Shown here one piece after another: positions 44,789-52,678 of a stretch of 64,000 nucleotides of DNA; within the stretch, counting starts at the first letter, position 1, and each line of letters starts with the position of its first letter. The stretch comes from Micromonospora yasonensis (GTDB lineage Bacteria > Actinomycetota > Actinomycetes > Mycobacteriales > Micromonosporaceae), in the NCBI RefSeq assembly GCF_026013475.1, contig NZ_JAPDPH010000001.1, positions 1 through 64,000 on the forward strand, in the 5' to 3' direction. The position numbers and the translations under genes are program-made. The notes under the pieces are model-generated. The model ran no database searches and had not been told where the DNA came from. It saw only the letters and a list, made by a program, of their open reading frames with translations.

Positions 44789-44814
44789 GGCACCGTGCTA
44801 AACAGCACGGTGCC
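44789..44814 (+). promoter_or_regulatory. inverted repeat operator
   Basis: 11-bp perfect arms GGCACCGTGCT / AGCACGGTGCC with a 4-nt loop, 58 bp upstream of the 44873 gene; shares its core with the palindrome before the XRE gene. Confidence 0.55.
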
Positions 44815-44872
44815 GGAACGGCACTGTGCGGCAAGTGACCACCATCGAGAACCGCACCCCTGGGGGCAGCTC

Positions 44873-45316
44873 ATGGTCCAGTCAGGACACATGCCACACG
44901 CGGCACCACCACCGTCCACGCTGGTTGCCGGCGACGTCCCACCGCCGCCGCCGGGCGAGCTGGTCCCCCACGAGGGCTACATCGTCTTCACCGGCCGGGA
45001 CCACCGCGAAGCGTTCGCCGGCTACGTCCTCGCCATCCACCTGCCCGGCTCGTCGCAGATCGAGGTGCGGGCCTGGCCGCCCAAGGTCAAGGTCCACCGC
45101 CGCTGCACCTGGTGCAGCTCGCCGTTCCCCTGCACAGCTGTGCAGTGGGCCAACGGCGCCCTGAACCCGGAGGGGCCGGCGGATCCGGCAACCCCGGCCC
45201 CTCCGCACGCCACCGACCAGCCCGACTGGAACGCGCCGACCGAGATCATCTGGCCGGACACCGGGCTGCTCACCACGCCCGCCCAGCAGCTCCGTGGCAA
45301 AGGAGGCCGCCGGTGA
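44873..45316 (+). CDS. hypothetical protein, XRE/DUF397-linked
   Basis: 147 aa. Core EGYIVFTGRDHREAFAGYVL and HRRCTWCSSPFPC (a Cys-x2-Cys pair) followed by a Pro-rich tail. No family recognised. Begins a three-gene plus-strand operon with 4-nt overlaps. Confidence 0.6.
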   Translation: MVQSGHMPHAAPPPSTLVAGDVPPPPPGELVPHEGYIVFTGRDHREAFAGYVLAIHLPGSSQIEVRAWPPKVKVHRRCTWCSSPFPCTAVQWANGALNPEGPADPATPAPPHATDQPDWNAPTEIIWPDTGLLTTPAQQLRGKGGRR

Positions 45317-45717
45317 GCCGCCTCCGCACCGCGACCCGGCTGCCCGCCGACGTCATCACCACCCTGCCCGGCAGCGTGCTCTACCGCGCCGCCGTCGACA
45401 GCTACCTGCGCCACCGGCCCGGACCGAACGGTGTCTGCTCCTGCGGGCAGCTCGGCTGCCGGTGCCGCTCCAACGCATCCCGGGTGATCGAGGCGGCAGG
45501 GGTCGAGCCGTCGTCGGTCACGGCCGCTGACGCCACGCCCAGACCGTGGCACGAGCGGCCCACTCCGTCCGCCGTCCCCGCAGGGGGTGCCGGGGCGGCG
45601 CAGTGGCCGGCAAACCCGACGGGCGTCGCGTCAACACCCGGCGTGGCCCGGCCGGCACTGGCCGGGGGGCAGGCGGGGGGTGAGTGCCGCCGCCCCCCGG
45701 CGCACGGACCCCGATGA
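45313..45717 (+). CDS. hypothetical Cys-rich protein
   Basis: 134 aa. VCSCGQLGCRCRSNASRVIE supplies four Cys; the C-terminal half is Pro/Ala/Gly-rich and disordered. GTG 45313 overlaps the previous stop and follows AAAGGAGG. Not recognised. Confidence 0.55.
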   Translation: MSRLRTATRLPADVITTLPGSVLYRAAVDSYLRHRPGPNGVCSCGQLGCRCRSNASRVIEAAGVEPSSVTAADATPRPWHERPTPSAVPAGGAGAAQWPANPTGVASTPGVARPALAGGQAGGECRRPPAHGPR

Positions 45718-46067
45718 GCCAGCCGACGCCGCGGTCCCGCATGACCGCCAGCACCGACCCGTACCTGCTGCGCCTGCTGCTCCACTGCTGGCGCTGCGAC
45801 CTGCGCCTCGTGCCCGTCAACACCACCGAGTTCGACGAGGAGCAGCAGACCCACGCCCCTAAGCGCAACTACAAGTGCGGGCTCGGCTGCCACAAGCAGC
45901 TCATCGACGCCGCCGCCATCGAGTCGAAGACCTGGACCGCCGCCGAACGACGGGCCACCGTCACCGACGTCCAGCTCGCCTACCGCCAGTCCGTGCTGGA
46001 GATGCTGCTCGCCAAGGTCGTCATCGGCCCCACCGAGGCCGACGTCACCTACACCTGGCGCATGTAG
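45714..46067 (+). CDS. hypothetical zinc-ribbon protein
   Basis: 117 aa. LLLHCWRCDLRLVPV and YKCGLGCHKQLIDAAAIES form a zinc-ribbon resembling the one in serine recombinases, followed by helical VTDVQLAYRQSVLEMLLAK. No catalytic domain. ATGA overlap with the upstream gene; a strong hairpin follows. Confidence 0.6.
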   Translation: MSQPTPRSRMTASTDPYLLRLLLHCWRCDLRLVPVNTTEFDEEQQTHAPKRNYKCGLGCHKQLIDAAAIESKTWTAAERRATVTDVQLAYRQSVLEMLLAKVVIGPTEADVTYTWRM

Positions 46068-46070
46068 ACC

Positions 46071-46115
46071 CCCGCCGGTCACCGCACCCGCGCAGTCCAC
46101 GCGGTGACCGGCGGG
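46071..46115. terminator. strong hairpin terminator
   Basis: 15-bp stem CCCGCCGGTCACCGC / GCGGTGACCGGCGGG, 3 bp after the stop at 46067. The following 236 bp up to 46351 hold no gene. Confidence 0.8.
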
Positions 46116-46351
46116 CCTGAACCACCGCGCGACGCGGTTCCCCCCGTGCTCGTCGCGCGGCGAGCGGACGGGCTGTCCTCCAACTGGTGCGGCGGCAGTC
46201 CCGGTCCGCTCACCCGGGCGGGCGCGCCGCCCCAGGACAGCACCCGGCGCGCCCGCCCACCTCCCAGCCGGCCCGCGCCAGTCACCCCGGGCCGCTACCG
46301 TAAGAGCCGCTGTCCCCCGACAGACGATCACTGCTGCCGGGAGGACAACCA

Positions 46352-47206
46352 GTGGACATCATCAGCCGCGCCGAATGGGGCGCCCGCCCACCCGAGTCCC
46401 GCTCGACCGTGCCCTGGTCGAAGCGGACCGTCTTCATGGGCCACTACTCCGCCGCGTCGGCAACGCAGACCCCCCGCCAGATCCAGGACTACCACATGCG
46501 GGTCAAGGGCTGGGCCGACATCGGCTACAACTTCCTCATCAACTCCATCAGCGGCGTCATCTACGAGGGCCGTGGGTGGACGACGCTCGGCGCGCACTGC
46601 GCCGGCCACAACACCGAGGCCATCGGCGTCTGCATCATCGGCAAGGACCAGCCCGGCCGCCAGGACGTCTCCGATGCCGCCCGCCGCGCCTTCAAGTGGC
46701 TCTACGAGCAGGCCAACGACCGCAAGGGCAAGCGGCTCCAGCTGCTCGGCCACCGCGACCGCGGGAACACCTCCTGCCCCGGCGACGAGATCTACGCCTG
46801 GCTGCACGCTGGCCTGCCCATTGTCGGCGGATCCACGCCCGCGCCGGCCAAGCCGCCGGCCGCCGGAAAGCCCGCGCCCGGCACGCCGATCGCCTTCCCG
46901 TTGCCCGCCGGCTGGTACTTCGGCCCGGCGTCCGGCCCCGACTACAGCGTCTCCGGCAAGTACGAGCGCTACTTCAAGGGCCGCACCGACCGGGCGTGGC
47001 TGCGCGAGTGGGCCACCCAGCTCGGCCGCCGAGGCTGGTCGATCGGCCAGGGCAAGCGGTGGCTCGGCGACGCCGGCAACGACGGCATCTACGGCCCGGA
47101 GTACAAGGCCATCGCCGAAGCGTTCCAGCGCGACCAGCGGCTGCGCGTCGACGGGCTGGTCGGCGTCGCCACCTGGGACGCCGCCTTCAAGAACCCGGTC
47201 ACCTGA
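46352..47206 (+). CDS. endolysin: N-acetylmuramoyl-L-alanine amidase with peptidoglycan-binding domain
   Basis: 284 aa. Amidase_2/PGRP domain in residues 1-150: ISRAEWGARPP, FMGHYSA (zinc His), DIGYNFLINSISGVIYEGRG, LGHRDRGNTSCPGD (zinc His and Cys). A Pro/Ala linker leads to a C-terminal domain ending in a PG-binding repeat (FQRDQRLRVDGLVGVATWDA). It cleaves the amide bond between MurNAc and the stem peptide. Starts at GTG 46352 after GGGAGG; followed by a holin-like pair. Confidence 0.92.
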   Translation: MDIISRAEWGARPPESRSTVPWSKRTVFMGHYSAASATQTPRQIQDYHMRVKGWADIGYNFLINSISGVIYEGRGWTTLGAHCAGHNTEAIGVCIIGKDQPGRQDVSDAARRAFKWLYEQANDRKGKRLQLLGHRDRGNTSCPGDEIYAWLHAGLPIVGGSTPAPAKPPAAGKPAPGTPIAFPLPAGWYFGPASGPDYSVSGKYERYFKGRTDRAWLREWATQLGRRGWSIGQGKRWLGDAGNDGIYGPEYKAIAEAFQRDQRLRVDGLVGVATWDAAFKNPVT

Positions 47207-47216
47207 GGCGGCGACG

Positions 47217-47609
47217 ATGGAGCCCGTGCTCATCGCCGCGCTGGTCGGCGGCGGGTCGATCGCGGGCGCCGTCGTCGACCGCGTGCTCACGGCGATCCTC
47301 GGGCGGCGCAAGGAGCGCGCCAGCCTCGCCGACTACGAGACGCAGATCGCCGAGAGGCTGCTCGGCCGCATGGACGCCCAGCTGTCCGGCGCCGAGACGA
47401 AGCTCAGCCTCGCCGAGACGCAAATGGCGGCGGCCAACCTGACCATCCACCAGCTCCACGAGGAGCTGGCCATCACCAAGGCCGAGGTCGCCCAGCTCCG
47501 CGCCGAGCTGGCCGCCCGGCAAACCCTGGCCGCCGAGCGGGACAAGCTCCTCATCGAGAACGTCCAGCTCAAGGCCCTCATCCAGCAACTAGGAGGGAAA
47601 TTCCCGTGA
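47217..47609 (+). CDS. membrane-anchored coiled-coil protein (lysis cassette)
   Basis: 130 aa. One N-terminal TM (VLIAALVGGGSIAGAVVDRV) is followed by a continuous coiled coil of LAETQMAAANLTIHQLHEEL-type heptads. Position between endolysin and holin suggests a second lysis-membrane protein (spanin-like or holin partner), though actinobacteria have no outer membrane. Unassigned family. Confidence 0.65.
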   Translation: MEPVLIAALVGGGSIAGAVVDRVLTAILGRRKERASLADYETQIAERLLGRMDAQLSGAETKLSLAETQMAAANLTIHQLHEELAITKAEVAQLRAELAARQTLAAERDKLLIENVQLKALIQQLGGKFP

Positions 47610-47920
47610 CCGCCAGCACCACCCAGACCCGCCACCCGTGGCGGGCCGTCGCCCGTACCATCTTCGCGGCCGTCGTCGCGCTGCTGTCGCTGCTGCCGGC
47701 CATCGCCGCCACAGCCGGCATCGGGGCGGTGCCGCTCGTCGCCCAGGCCCTCGCCGTCGCCGCCGCGGTGACCCGCGTCCTCGCGATCCCCGGCGTCGAC
47801 GGCTTCCTCCGCCGGTACCTGCCGTTCCTGGCGTCGGCGCCGGCCGGCGAGGTGCCGCCGCCGCTGCCCCGACGCGAGCCCGGCAGCACCCTCCTCCGGG
47901 GAGACGACTTCCGCAGCTGA
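47606..47920 (+). CDS. holin-like membrane protein
   Basis: 104 aa. Two closely spaced TM helices (ARTIFAAVVALLSLLPAIAA, VPLVAQALAVAAAVTRVLA), a short basic N-terminus and a charged Pro-rich tail are the class-II holin layout. It overlaps the coiled-coil gene by 4 nt (GTGA). Would permeabilise the membrane to release the amidase. Confidence 0.75.
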   Translation: MTASTTQTRHPWRAVARTIFAAVVALLSLLPAIAATAGIGAVPLVAQALAVAAAVTRVLAIPGVDGFLRRYLPFLASAPAGEVPPPLPRREPGSTLLRGDDFRS

Positions 47921-48131
47921 CCCCGCAGACGCGGAGGGCGGCCACGGGTTCTGGGCCACCTCCTCTTTCTGAGCGCGCGGCGGTGGGACGGTGTGATCGG
48001 GCTGATCGACCAGAGTGCTCAGCAGCTTGCTCGGCCCGGACCGTTGTGTCGGGGTGCCTGGTTTGGGGGGCCGGTGACCGTCGTGGCCCGCCGGCCTCCC
48101 TTCGTGTTCGCGTCTTATGCCGGCTCGGTGG
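47921..48131. other. gap, no gene seen
   Basis: Space between the convergent holin-like gene and the membrane protein on the minus strand. No ribosome site or domain. Confidence 0.4.
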
Positions 48132-48506
48132 TTAGTCGAGGAGGCGATGGGCGGCGACGGCGACGGCCGCAGCCGTGGTGATGGCGGCGATGGGGCCGCC
48201 GAAGAGGTAGCCGACGGCGCCAGCGAGGAGGGCTGCGAGGCCGATGACGGCCCAGCGCAGGGGCAGGCCGGGCTTCTCGCGGGTGACGGGTTCGTTGACG
48301 GGCTGGCCGACTCCCCGCCCGTTCTCCCGGCCGGCGTTCTGCGCGATGTCCTGCCTGGTGGCCCGGCCGTTGGTGCGGTGGTGGCGGTTGCGCCGAACAG
48401 GCGTGCGGGCGGGTGCCGGCGCGGTGTTCTGGGCGGGTGCCTGGGTAGGGCCGGTCGTGGTGGCTTCTGGCCGCGGGCGCTGGGTGCGCCGTATGGTGTG
48501 CTTCAC
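48132..48506 (-). CDS. hypothetical membrane protein with disordered N-terminus
   Basis: 124 aa. A basic, Pro/Ala/Thr-rich first half (TGPTQAPAQNTAPAPARTPV) precedes two C-terminal TM helices (RWAVIGLAALLAGAVGYLFG, AAITTAAAVAVAAHRLL). GAGGAGC precedes GTG 48506. Unknown role; it is the only minus-strand gene in the plus-strand island. Confidence 0.6.
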   Translation of the reverse strand: MKHTIRRTQRPRPEATTTGPTQAPAQNTAPAPARTPVRRNRHHRTNGRATRQDIAQNAGRENGRGVGQPVNEPVTREKPGLPLRWAVIGLAALLAGAVGYLFGGPIAAITTAAAVAVAAHRLLD

Positions 48507-48548
48507 GGTTGCTCCTCTGCTTGTCCAAGGTGGGAGGGTGCCGTTCAC

Positions 48549-48576
48549 GCGGCCTCCGGGTGCATCCGGAGGCCGC
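48549..48576. terminator. hairpin
   Basis: 11-bp stem GCGGCCTCCGG / CCGGAGGCCGC in the 5' region of the 48132-48506 gene; could be an attenuator or a stray terminator. Confidence 0.5.
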
Positions 48577-48714
48577 CCGCGTGTGGCGGGGTTGGCCGGT
48601 GGCCGCGCGTTCGGGGTGGGGCAGCCTTGGGCCGGCTGGGTGCCGGCGGGGTGCCCGGGTTCCATGATGGCGAGTCGGGGCGGACCGTAAAGTCGATCTT
48701 GGGGTATGCTCAAT

Positions 48715-48767
48715 ACGCTTTTGACCGACCACGACGCAGCAGCTTCGTCACGGTCGGTCAAAAGCGT
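48715..48767. repeat. perfect 16-bp inverted repeat
   Basis: ACGCTTTTGACCGACC (48715-48730) and its exact complement (48752-48767), 21 bp apart. Both arms contain TTGACC, so it could be paired operators between the divergent genes at 48506 and 48796, or part of an origin. Confidence 0.75.
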
Positions 48768-48795
48768 TCATTCAGAAGCGCCTAGATTGGCCGTG

Positions 48796-49815
48796 ATGAG
48801 CCGAGTCGATCTTTCCTGGATCCCGGCCGAGCCCGACCGGCTGCGCCTGGTCGACCGACTGGAACGGTTGTACAAGCCCTCGATGGAGGTGTCGGTCGGG
48901 GACGCGATGCGCAACCTGCGCACTCTGGCGCGGACCGCGCCCAGGGCCACAATCAAGATCAACGACGGGGTACGCGTACGCAACGAGTTCGTGTGCCTCA
49001 CCGCGCCGGCGGAGGGCTCGGACCGGCGCGGGCCCGCCCCGGCAGACCGGCCGCCGGCAACGCGAATCATGGGCCGCAAGGGCGTGGCGCTGCGGCTGCT
49101 GCTGACCGCATTGTTCGAGGTGCAGACCCGTACCGACGCCGGTAAGCAGGCGGGCCCGAACACCCGGCCGTTGTCGCACGCCGGTGCCGGGCAGGTCGCC
49201 TGGACAGACCTGTTCGCCAGCGGCGCCGAGGACGCGCTCGACGGCCGGACGGCGATGACGCGGCAGGACAAGCACCGCCGGCACCTGACCAAGGCTCTCG
49301 ACGCGCTGGGCCGGCATGGACTGGTGACGTTCCCGCACCGCAGCGACGCGCGCAACAAACAGCGCGAGTTCGAGTTGCTCGTCGAGGACGGGCAGCCGGG
49401 GTCGAACGTGCCGTACACAGTGCCGGCGTATCGGGACCGGAACACATTTGTGCTGCCGACGGGGCTGTTTACCCGCGGCTGGATCAGCGTGCTCACCGAC
49501 GCCGAGTTGGCATTTCTGCTCATGGCCGCGTTCATGCACAAGCCGGGCCAGGAGGCGTTCTGGCTGCCGGCGGGGGTGCGGTTGCGGATGCTCGGGATCG
49601 GGCCGGAGACGTACGAGGCGCACCGCACGTTGCAGGCATTCGGCCTGGTCAGGGTGACGCATCAGCAGGGACGGTCGCCGAACGGCCGGCTGGCGCCGAT
49701 CGCCGGCGGCGGGCAGCAGCCGCTGCCGGACATGGTGCAGTTTCTGCCGGAGGGCCTGGACCAGGAGGCGTACGGGACGGTCACGGAGGCAATTGACCAG
49801 CTCGTCTACCACTGA
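48796..49815 (+). CDS. winged-helix DNA-binding protein, possible replication initiator
   Basis: 339 aa. Two winged-helix-like parts: residues about 70-190 (KGVALRLLLTALFEVQTRTD, LTKALDALGRHGLVTFPHR) and about 210-315 (LTDAELAFLLMAAFMHKPGQ, TLQAFGLVRVTHQQGR). This two-WH form is used by many plasmid initiators and also by regulators. A 16-bp inverted repeat lies 29 bp upstream and is a plausible binding site. ATG 48796 is chosen at the conserved MSRVDLSWIP start; TAGATT, a possible -10, is 5 bp before an in-frame GTG at 48793, so a leaderless start is possible. Confidence 0.6.
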   Translation: MSRVDLSWIPAEPDRLRLVDRLERLYKPSMEVSVGDAMRNLRTLARTAPRATIKINDGVRVRNEFVCLTAPAEGSDRRGPAPADRPPATRIMGRKGVALRLLLTALFEVQTRTDAGKQAGPNTRPLSHAGAGQVAWTDLFASGAEDALDGRTAMTRQDKHRRHLTKALDALGRHGLVTFPHRSDARNKQREFELLVEDGQPGSNVPYTVPAYRDRNTFVLPTGLFTRGWISVLTDAELAFLLMAAFMHKPGQEAFWLPAGVRLRMLGIGPETYEAHRTLQAFGLVRVTHQQGRSPNGRLAPIAGGGQQPLPDMVQFLPEGLDQEAYGTVTEAIDQLVYH

Positions 49816-50033
49816 CGCCGGTGCCGGACGGGGGGACGCGCCTGTCGTACCTGAGAGGACGGCAGCGTGGCGCGGTGCTCCGGCCGCCGATGGTGGCAGC
49901 AGCTGGACATGACACTGCACGCCGAGGGGTGTCGTAGGGGCTTGTTCGACGCGGGGTCGGATGCAGTGCCGGTAGGTGACGGCGCGGGCCGGGGCGGCGC
50001 GACGCGGCCATGTGAGGAAGTAAATGTCACCAA
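49816..50033. other. gap, no gene seen
   Basis: Junction between the plus-strand island and the end of the chaperone gene (minus). No hairpin is obvious. Confidence 0.4.
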
Positions 50034-50385
50034 TCAACCGGAGCCTGCCAGCGCCCGGGCGAAACTCTGGTCGGTCTCCTCGTCGGACCATTCCTCGCGG
50101 CCCTCCAGCTGCGCCTCGACCGGCGGGGCCTCCAACGCCTGCCGGAACTTCGCCACGTCCTTCTCCGTGCCGCCCTCCACCCACCAGGCGTAGATCACGT
50201 CCAGCAGCGACGGCAGCGGCAGGTCCAGCGGCTCCCTGCCGGTCCGCATCAGGAGCGTCCCGTGGAACTCGGGCCAGCGTTTGACCGCCAGGGTCAGGAG
50301 GCGCTGCCCGACCCAATAGGGCGGCCGGACCACTCCTCGCACACGTGCGTGAAGATCCCCATGGCGTCGGTGAAGTCGAACTCGT
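50034..50385 (-). CDS. tail assembly chaperone, frameshift extension
   Basis: This frame is read only after a -1 shift from the 50294-50644 gene. Its unique part reads YWVGQRLLTLAVKRWPEFHG, MRTGREPLDLPLPSLLDVIY and ends ETDQSFARALAGSG. The two frames overlap in about 50294-50385; slippage could occur at GGGG (about 50360) or CCGCCC (about 50320). G/GT-type fusion chaperones of this form are universal in long-tailed phages. Confidence 0.7.
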
Positions 50386-50644
50386 CCTCCGTGTTCAGCA
50401 GCCGCTTCCGGAACACCGTCAGGCTCGCCTTGTCCAGCGTCTGCTCGAAGAAGTCGAGCACCGCCGCCACCTGGTCCGCCTCCGACCGGCTCGACGACGC
50501 CGCCGCCATCAGGTACGCCAGCTGCGCGTCCTTCGGCGCCCGGCACACCATCTCCACCCCGTCCAGCTTGAAGGGCACGTCCGGCAGCTTCTTCCCGCCG
50601 CTGGACTCCGTTGCCACCTTCGCGCTGGTCGTGAACTCCCGCAT
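50294..50644 (-). CDS. tail assembly chaperone (short form)
   Basis: 116 aa. VPFKLDGVEMVCRAPKDAQL, LAYLMAAASSSRSEADQVAA and FDFTDAMGIFTHVCEEW match actinophage tail chaperone G-type proteins that lie between the tail completion genes and the tape measure. The gene ends in the region where a -1 frame opens. ATG 50644. It should bind the tape measure protein during tail assembly, although that gene is 6.7 kb away here. Confidence 0.8.
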   Translation of the reverse strand: MREFTTSAKVATESSGGKKLPDVPFKLDGVEMVCRAPKDAQLAYLMAAASSSRSEADQVAAVLDFFEQTLDKASLTVFRKRLLNTEDEFDFTDAMGIFTHVCEEWSGRPIGSGSAS

Positions 50645-50658
50645 CCCTGCTGCCTCCC

Positions 50659-51090
50659 CTACCTGTGGACGAGCCGGAACCCCTCCGGGCCCGCCACCTC
50701 TTCCATCGCCTCCCGCAGCCACGGCTGCGGCCTTGTCCCCGGGTGGTTCACCAGCGTGGTGAACACCACTTGGCCGCCTGTCTCGAACCGCAGCATCCCG
50801 CCGGGCCGCCGGGGCCGGATGACGTGCGCGCCGGTGCCGTCGTGCACGGCCGCCGCGTACTCGACGTCGTTCTCTACGAACCCGTACACCTGGCCCGCCC
50901 GCACACCCACCTCCTCGCGGTGCGCCGCCCGCAACCGGCCGGTGTCCACCGGGCACTTGAGCACCGCCCGCGTCCACACCTTCCGGGTGACGCTGCGGAC
51001 GAACGACACCACCTGCCCGGTCGAGCCGGTGAGCAGCTGGCGCACCTCGCCGGCGAACAGGTCGACGCGCGGCCGCACCACCACCGCCAT
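50659..51090 (-). CDS. HK97 gp10-like tail completion protein
   Basis: 143 aa. VLKCPVDTGRLRAAHREEVG and VENDVEYAAAVHDGTGAHVI with RPRRPGGMLRF are the conserved core of the HK97-gp10 (minor tail/neck) family. ATG 51090 overlaps the upstream stop by 1 nt. Confidence 0.85.
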   Translation of the reverse strand: MAVVVRPRVDLFAGEVRQLLTGSTGQVVSFVRSVTRKVWTRAVLKCPVDTGRLRAAHREEVGVRAGQVYGFVENDVEYAAAVHDGTGAHVIRPRRPGGMLRFETGGQVVFTTLVNHPGTRPQPWLREAMEEVAGPEGFRLVHR

Positions 51091-51344
51091 CAGCGGCGCG
51101 CTCTGCGCGTCTTGCCGTCGCCGTCGGCGTCCGTCGTCGGCGCCGGGGTCGGCTGGCTGGCGTCCGGCGGCTCCAGGTCCGCGGTGGCCGCCTGCTCGGC
51201 CTCCTCGCCCTCCAGCACCTCGTACCGGCCGGCGTCCACGAGCGTGGCCAGCCGCGGCCCCCACTCGACGTGCTGCACCGACCCGTCCGGCACGCCAGGC
51301 ATCGCCGTCAGCGCCCGCACCGTCACCTTCTGGCCCTTGCGCAT
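51090..51344 (-). CDS. small hypothetical virion-operon protein
   Basis: 84 aa. VRALTAMPGVPDGSVQHVEW and RLATLVDAGRYEVLEGEEAE form an SH3-like N-terminus; the tail is acidic and Pro-rich. Its place between connector and completion genes suggests a structural or assembly role. Not recognised. Confidence 0.6.
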   Translation of the reverse strand: MRKGQKVTVRALTAMPGVPDGSVQHVEWGPRLATLVDAGRYEVLEGEEAEQAATADLEPPDASQPTPAPTTDADGDGKTRRARR

Positions 51345-51349
51345 CGCCC

Positions 51350-51892
51350 TCACTCCTCGCACACGCACACGTTGGTCATCACCGCGACCAGGACCTCCTG
51401 GCCGACGCAGCCGCCGGACGGGCCGACGCTGGACTGCTCCCCGATCCACACCGACTCGACGGCCGGCAGCTTCTGCAGCTCGCACAGCACCGTCCGGCGG
51501 ATCCGGCCGGCGTCGTCGGCCAGCTCCGCCGCGCTGCGCTCGAGCTGCGCCGCCGTCGGCGGGTTGCCGGCGTCGTCGGGGCTCGGCGCGCACCGGGCGG
51601 TGCCCGCACCCAGCTCCACCGCCCAGAACGCCCCCGGATCCGCGCCGTCGTCGAGCGGCGTGCCCCGCCCGCCGGGGAACTCCTCCGGCAGCACCGGGTA
51701 CGTCCGCACGATCCGCACCCACGCCTGGCCTTCGCAGCACGAGTCGATCGCCACGTCCCGGCCGGGCACCACCGCCACCACGGTCGGCGTGCCGCCGAGC
51801 GCCCCGTCCAGCGCGCCGCTGATCAGCTCGCGCAGCTTCACCGCCACCGGCCACGCCACGTCGTCCTGCGGCTCCACCACCGGCTCGGTCAC
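51350..51892 (-). CDS. head-tail connector / tail terminator-like protein
   Basis: 180 aa. VAVKLRELISGALDGALGGT, FWAVELGAGTARCAPSPDDA and a final EVLVAVMTNVCVCEE suggest a tail-terminator/stopper fold. GTG 51892 overlaps the preceding adaptor gene (GTGA). Confidence 0.6.
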   Translation of the reverse strand: MTEPVVEPQDDVAWPVAVKLRELISGALDGALGGTPTVVAVVPGRDVAIDSCCEGQAWVRIVRTYPVLPEEFPGGRGTPLDDGADPGAFWAVELGAGTARCAPSPDDAGNPPTAAQLERSAAELADDAGRIRRTVLCELQKLPAVESVWIGEQSSVGPSGGCVGQEVLVAVMTNVCVCEE

Positions 51893-52671
51893 GACGTCCT
51901 CCTTCGTCCACGGTCCAGGTCCGGCGACCACACCACCGTGTCGCGGGGCAGCCGGTTCGGGTTCACCACCCGCAGCCACTGGTCGACCTCGGGCAGCCCG
52001 GTCATGCCGTCCCGGGCGAGCTGCGCCGGGTCGACGAACGTCTGCTGCACGCCTTGGCGCACCAACGACTGCACACGCCTCGGCAGCCGGCACGTCGTGT
52101 CGGCGACCATCGCCTTCGCCACCTCGCAGGCGTACGCGCCGGCCGCCACCTGCCCGCCGCCGGGCACCGGCACGCCCCGCTCGTAGGTGACCGCCCACGC
52201 GCCCGGCTGGTCGTCGGCCTTCGTCAGGTCCTGCCGGGTCGGCCAGGTGCCGCCGTCGATCCGCGCCAGCCACCGCCGGTCGTAGACGACGTACGCCTCG
52301 GCCGGCAGCTCCTGGCCGTCGATGACAACCCGGGTTACCGCGTTGATCGGGCCGGGCAGGCTCAGCTCCCGCCCGATCGGCCCGCACGCGCACGCCCCCA
52401 CCGGGCAGCCGCAGAACGTCACCGCGAAGCTGCCGCCGTATGGCAGGTCCAGCCACGACTCCCACCGCCGCCACGCCTCGCCGTCGCCGCGCCGCACCGG
52501 CCGCACCGTCGAGGAGCACACGCCGAACCGGCGGCCGGACAGCGCCCACAGGACCTCCGTCGCGAGATCCGTGGCCGCCTTCCGGACCGCCTCGTCGTGC
52601 TGGTCCCAGCCCCTGCAGTACGCCGTGTTCAGCGGCCAGTCGCACGGGCCGGTCCGCGCCGGCTGCGCCAC
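51889..52671 (-). CDS. head-to-tail adaptor protein
   Basis: 260 aa. The N-terminal helices (DEAVRKAATDLATEVLWALS with GRRFGVC) resemble HK97 gp6/SPP1 gp15-type adaptors ('..A...ASE.LW..SGR.FG.C'), with an extended C-terminus LPEVDQWLRVVNPNRLP typical of actinophage versions. It joins the portal to the tail; no portal gene is present in this window. Confidence 0.8.
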   Translation of the reverse strand: MAQPARTGPCDWPLNTAYCRGWDQHDEAVRKAATDLATEVLWALSGRRFGVCSSTVRPVRRGDGEAWRRWESWLDLPYGGSFAVTFCGCPVGACACGPIGRELSLPGPINAVTRVVIDGQELPAEAYVVYDRRWLARIDGGTWPTRQDLTKADDQPGAWAVTYERGVPVPGGGQVAAGAYACEVAKAMVADTTCRLPRRVQSLVRQGVQQTFVDPAQLARDGMTGLPEVDQWLRVVNPNRLPRDTVVWSPDLDRGRRRTS

Positions 52672-52678
52672 CGCCGCC

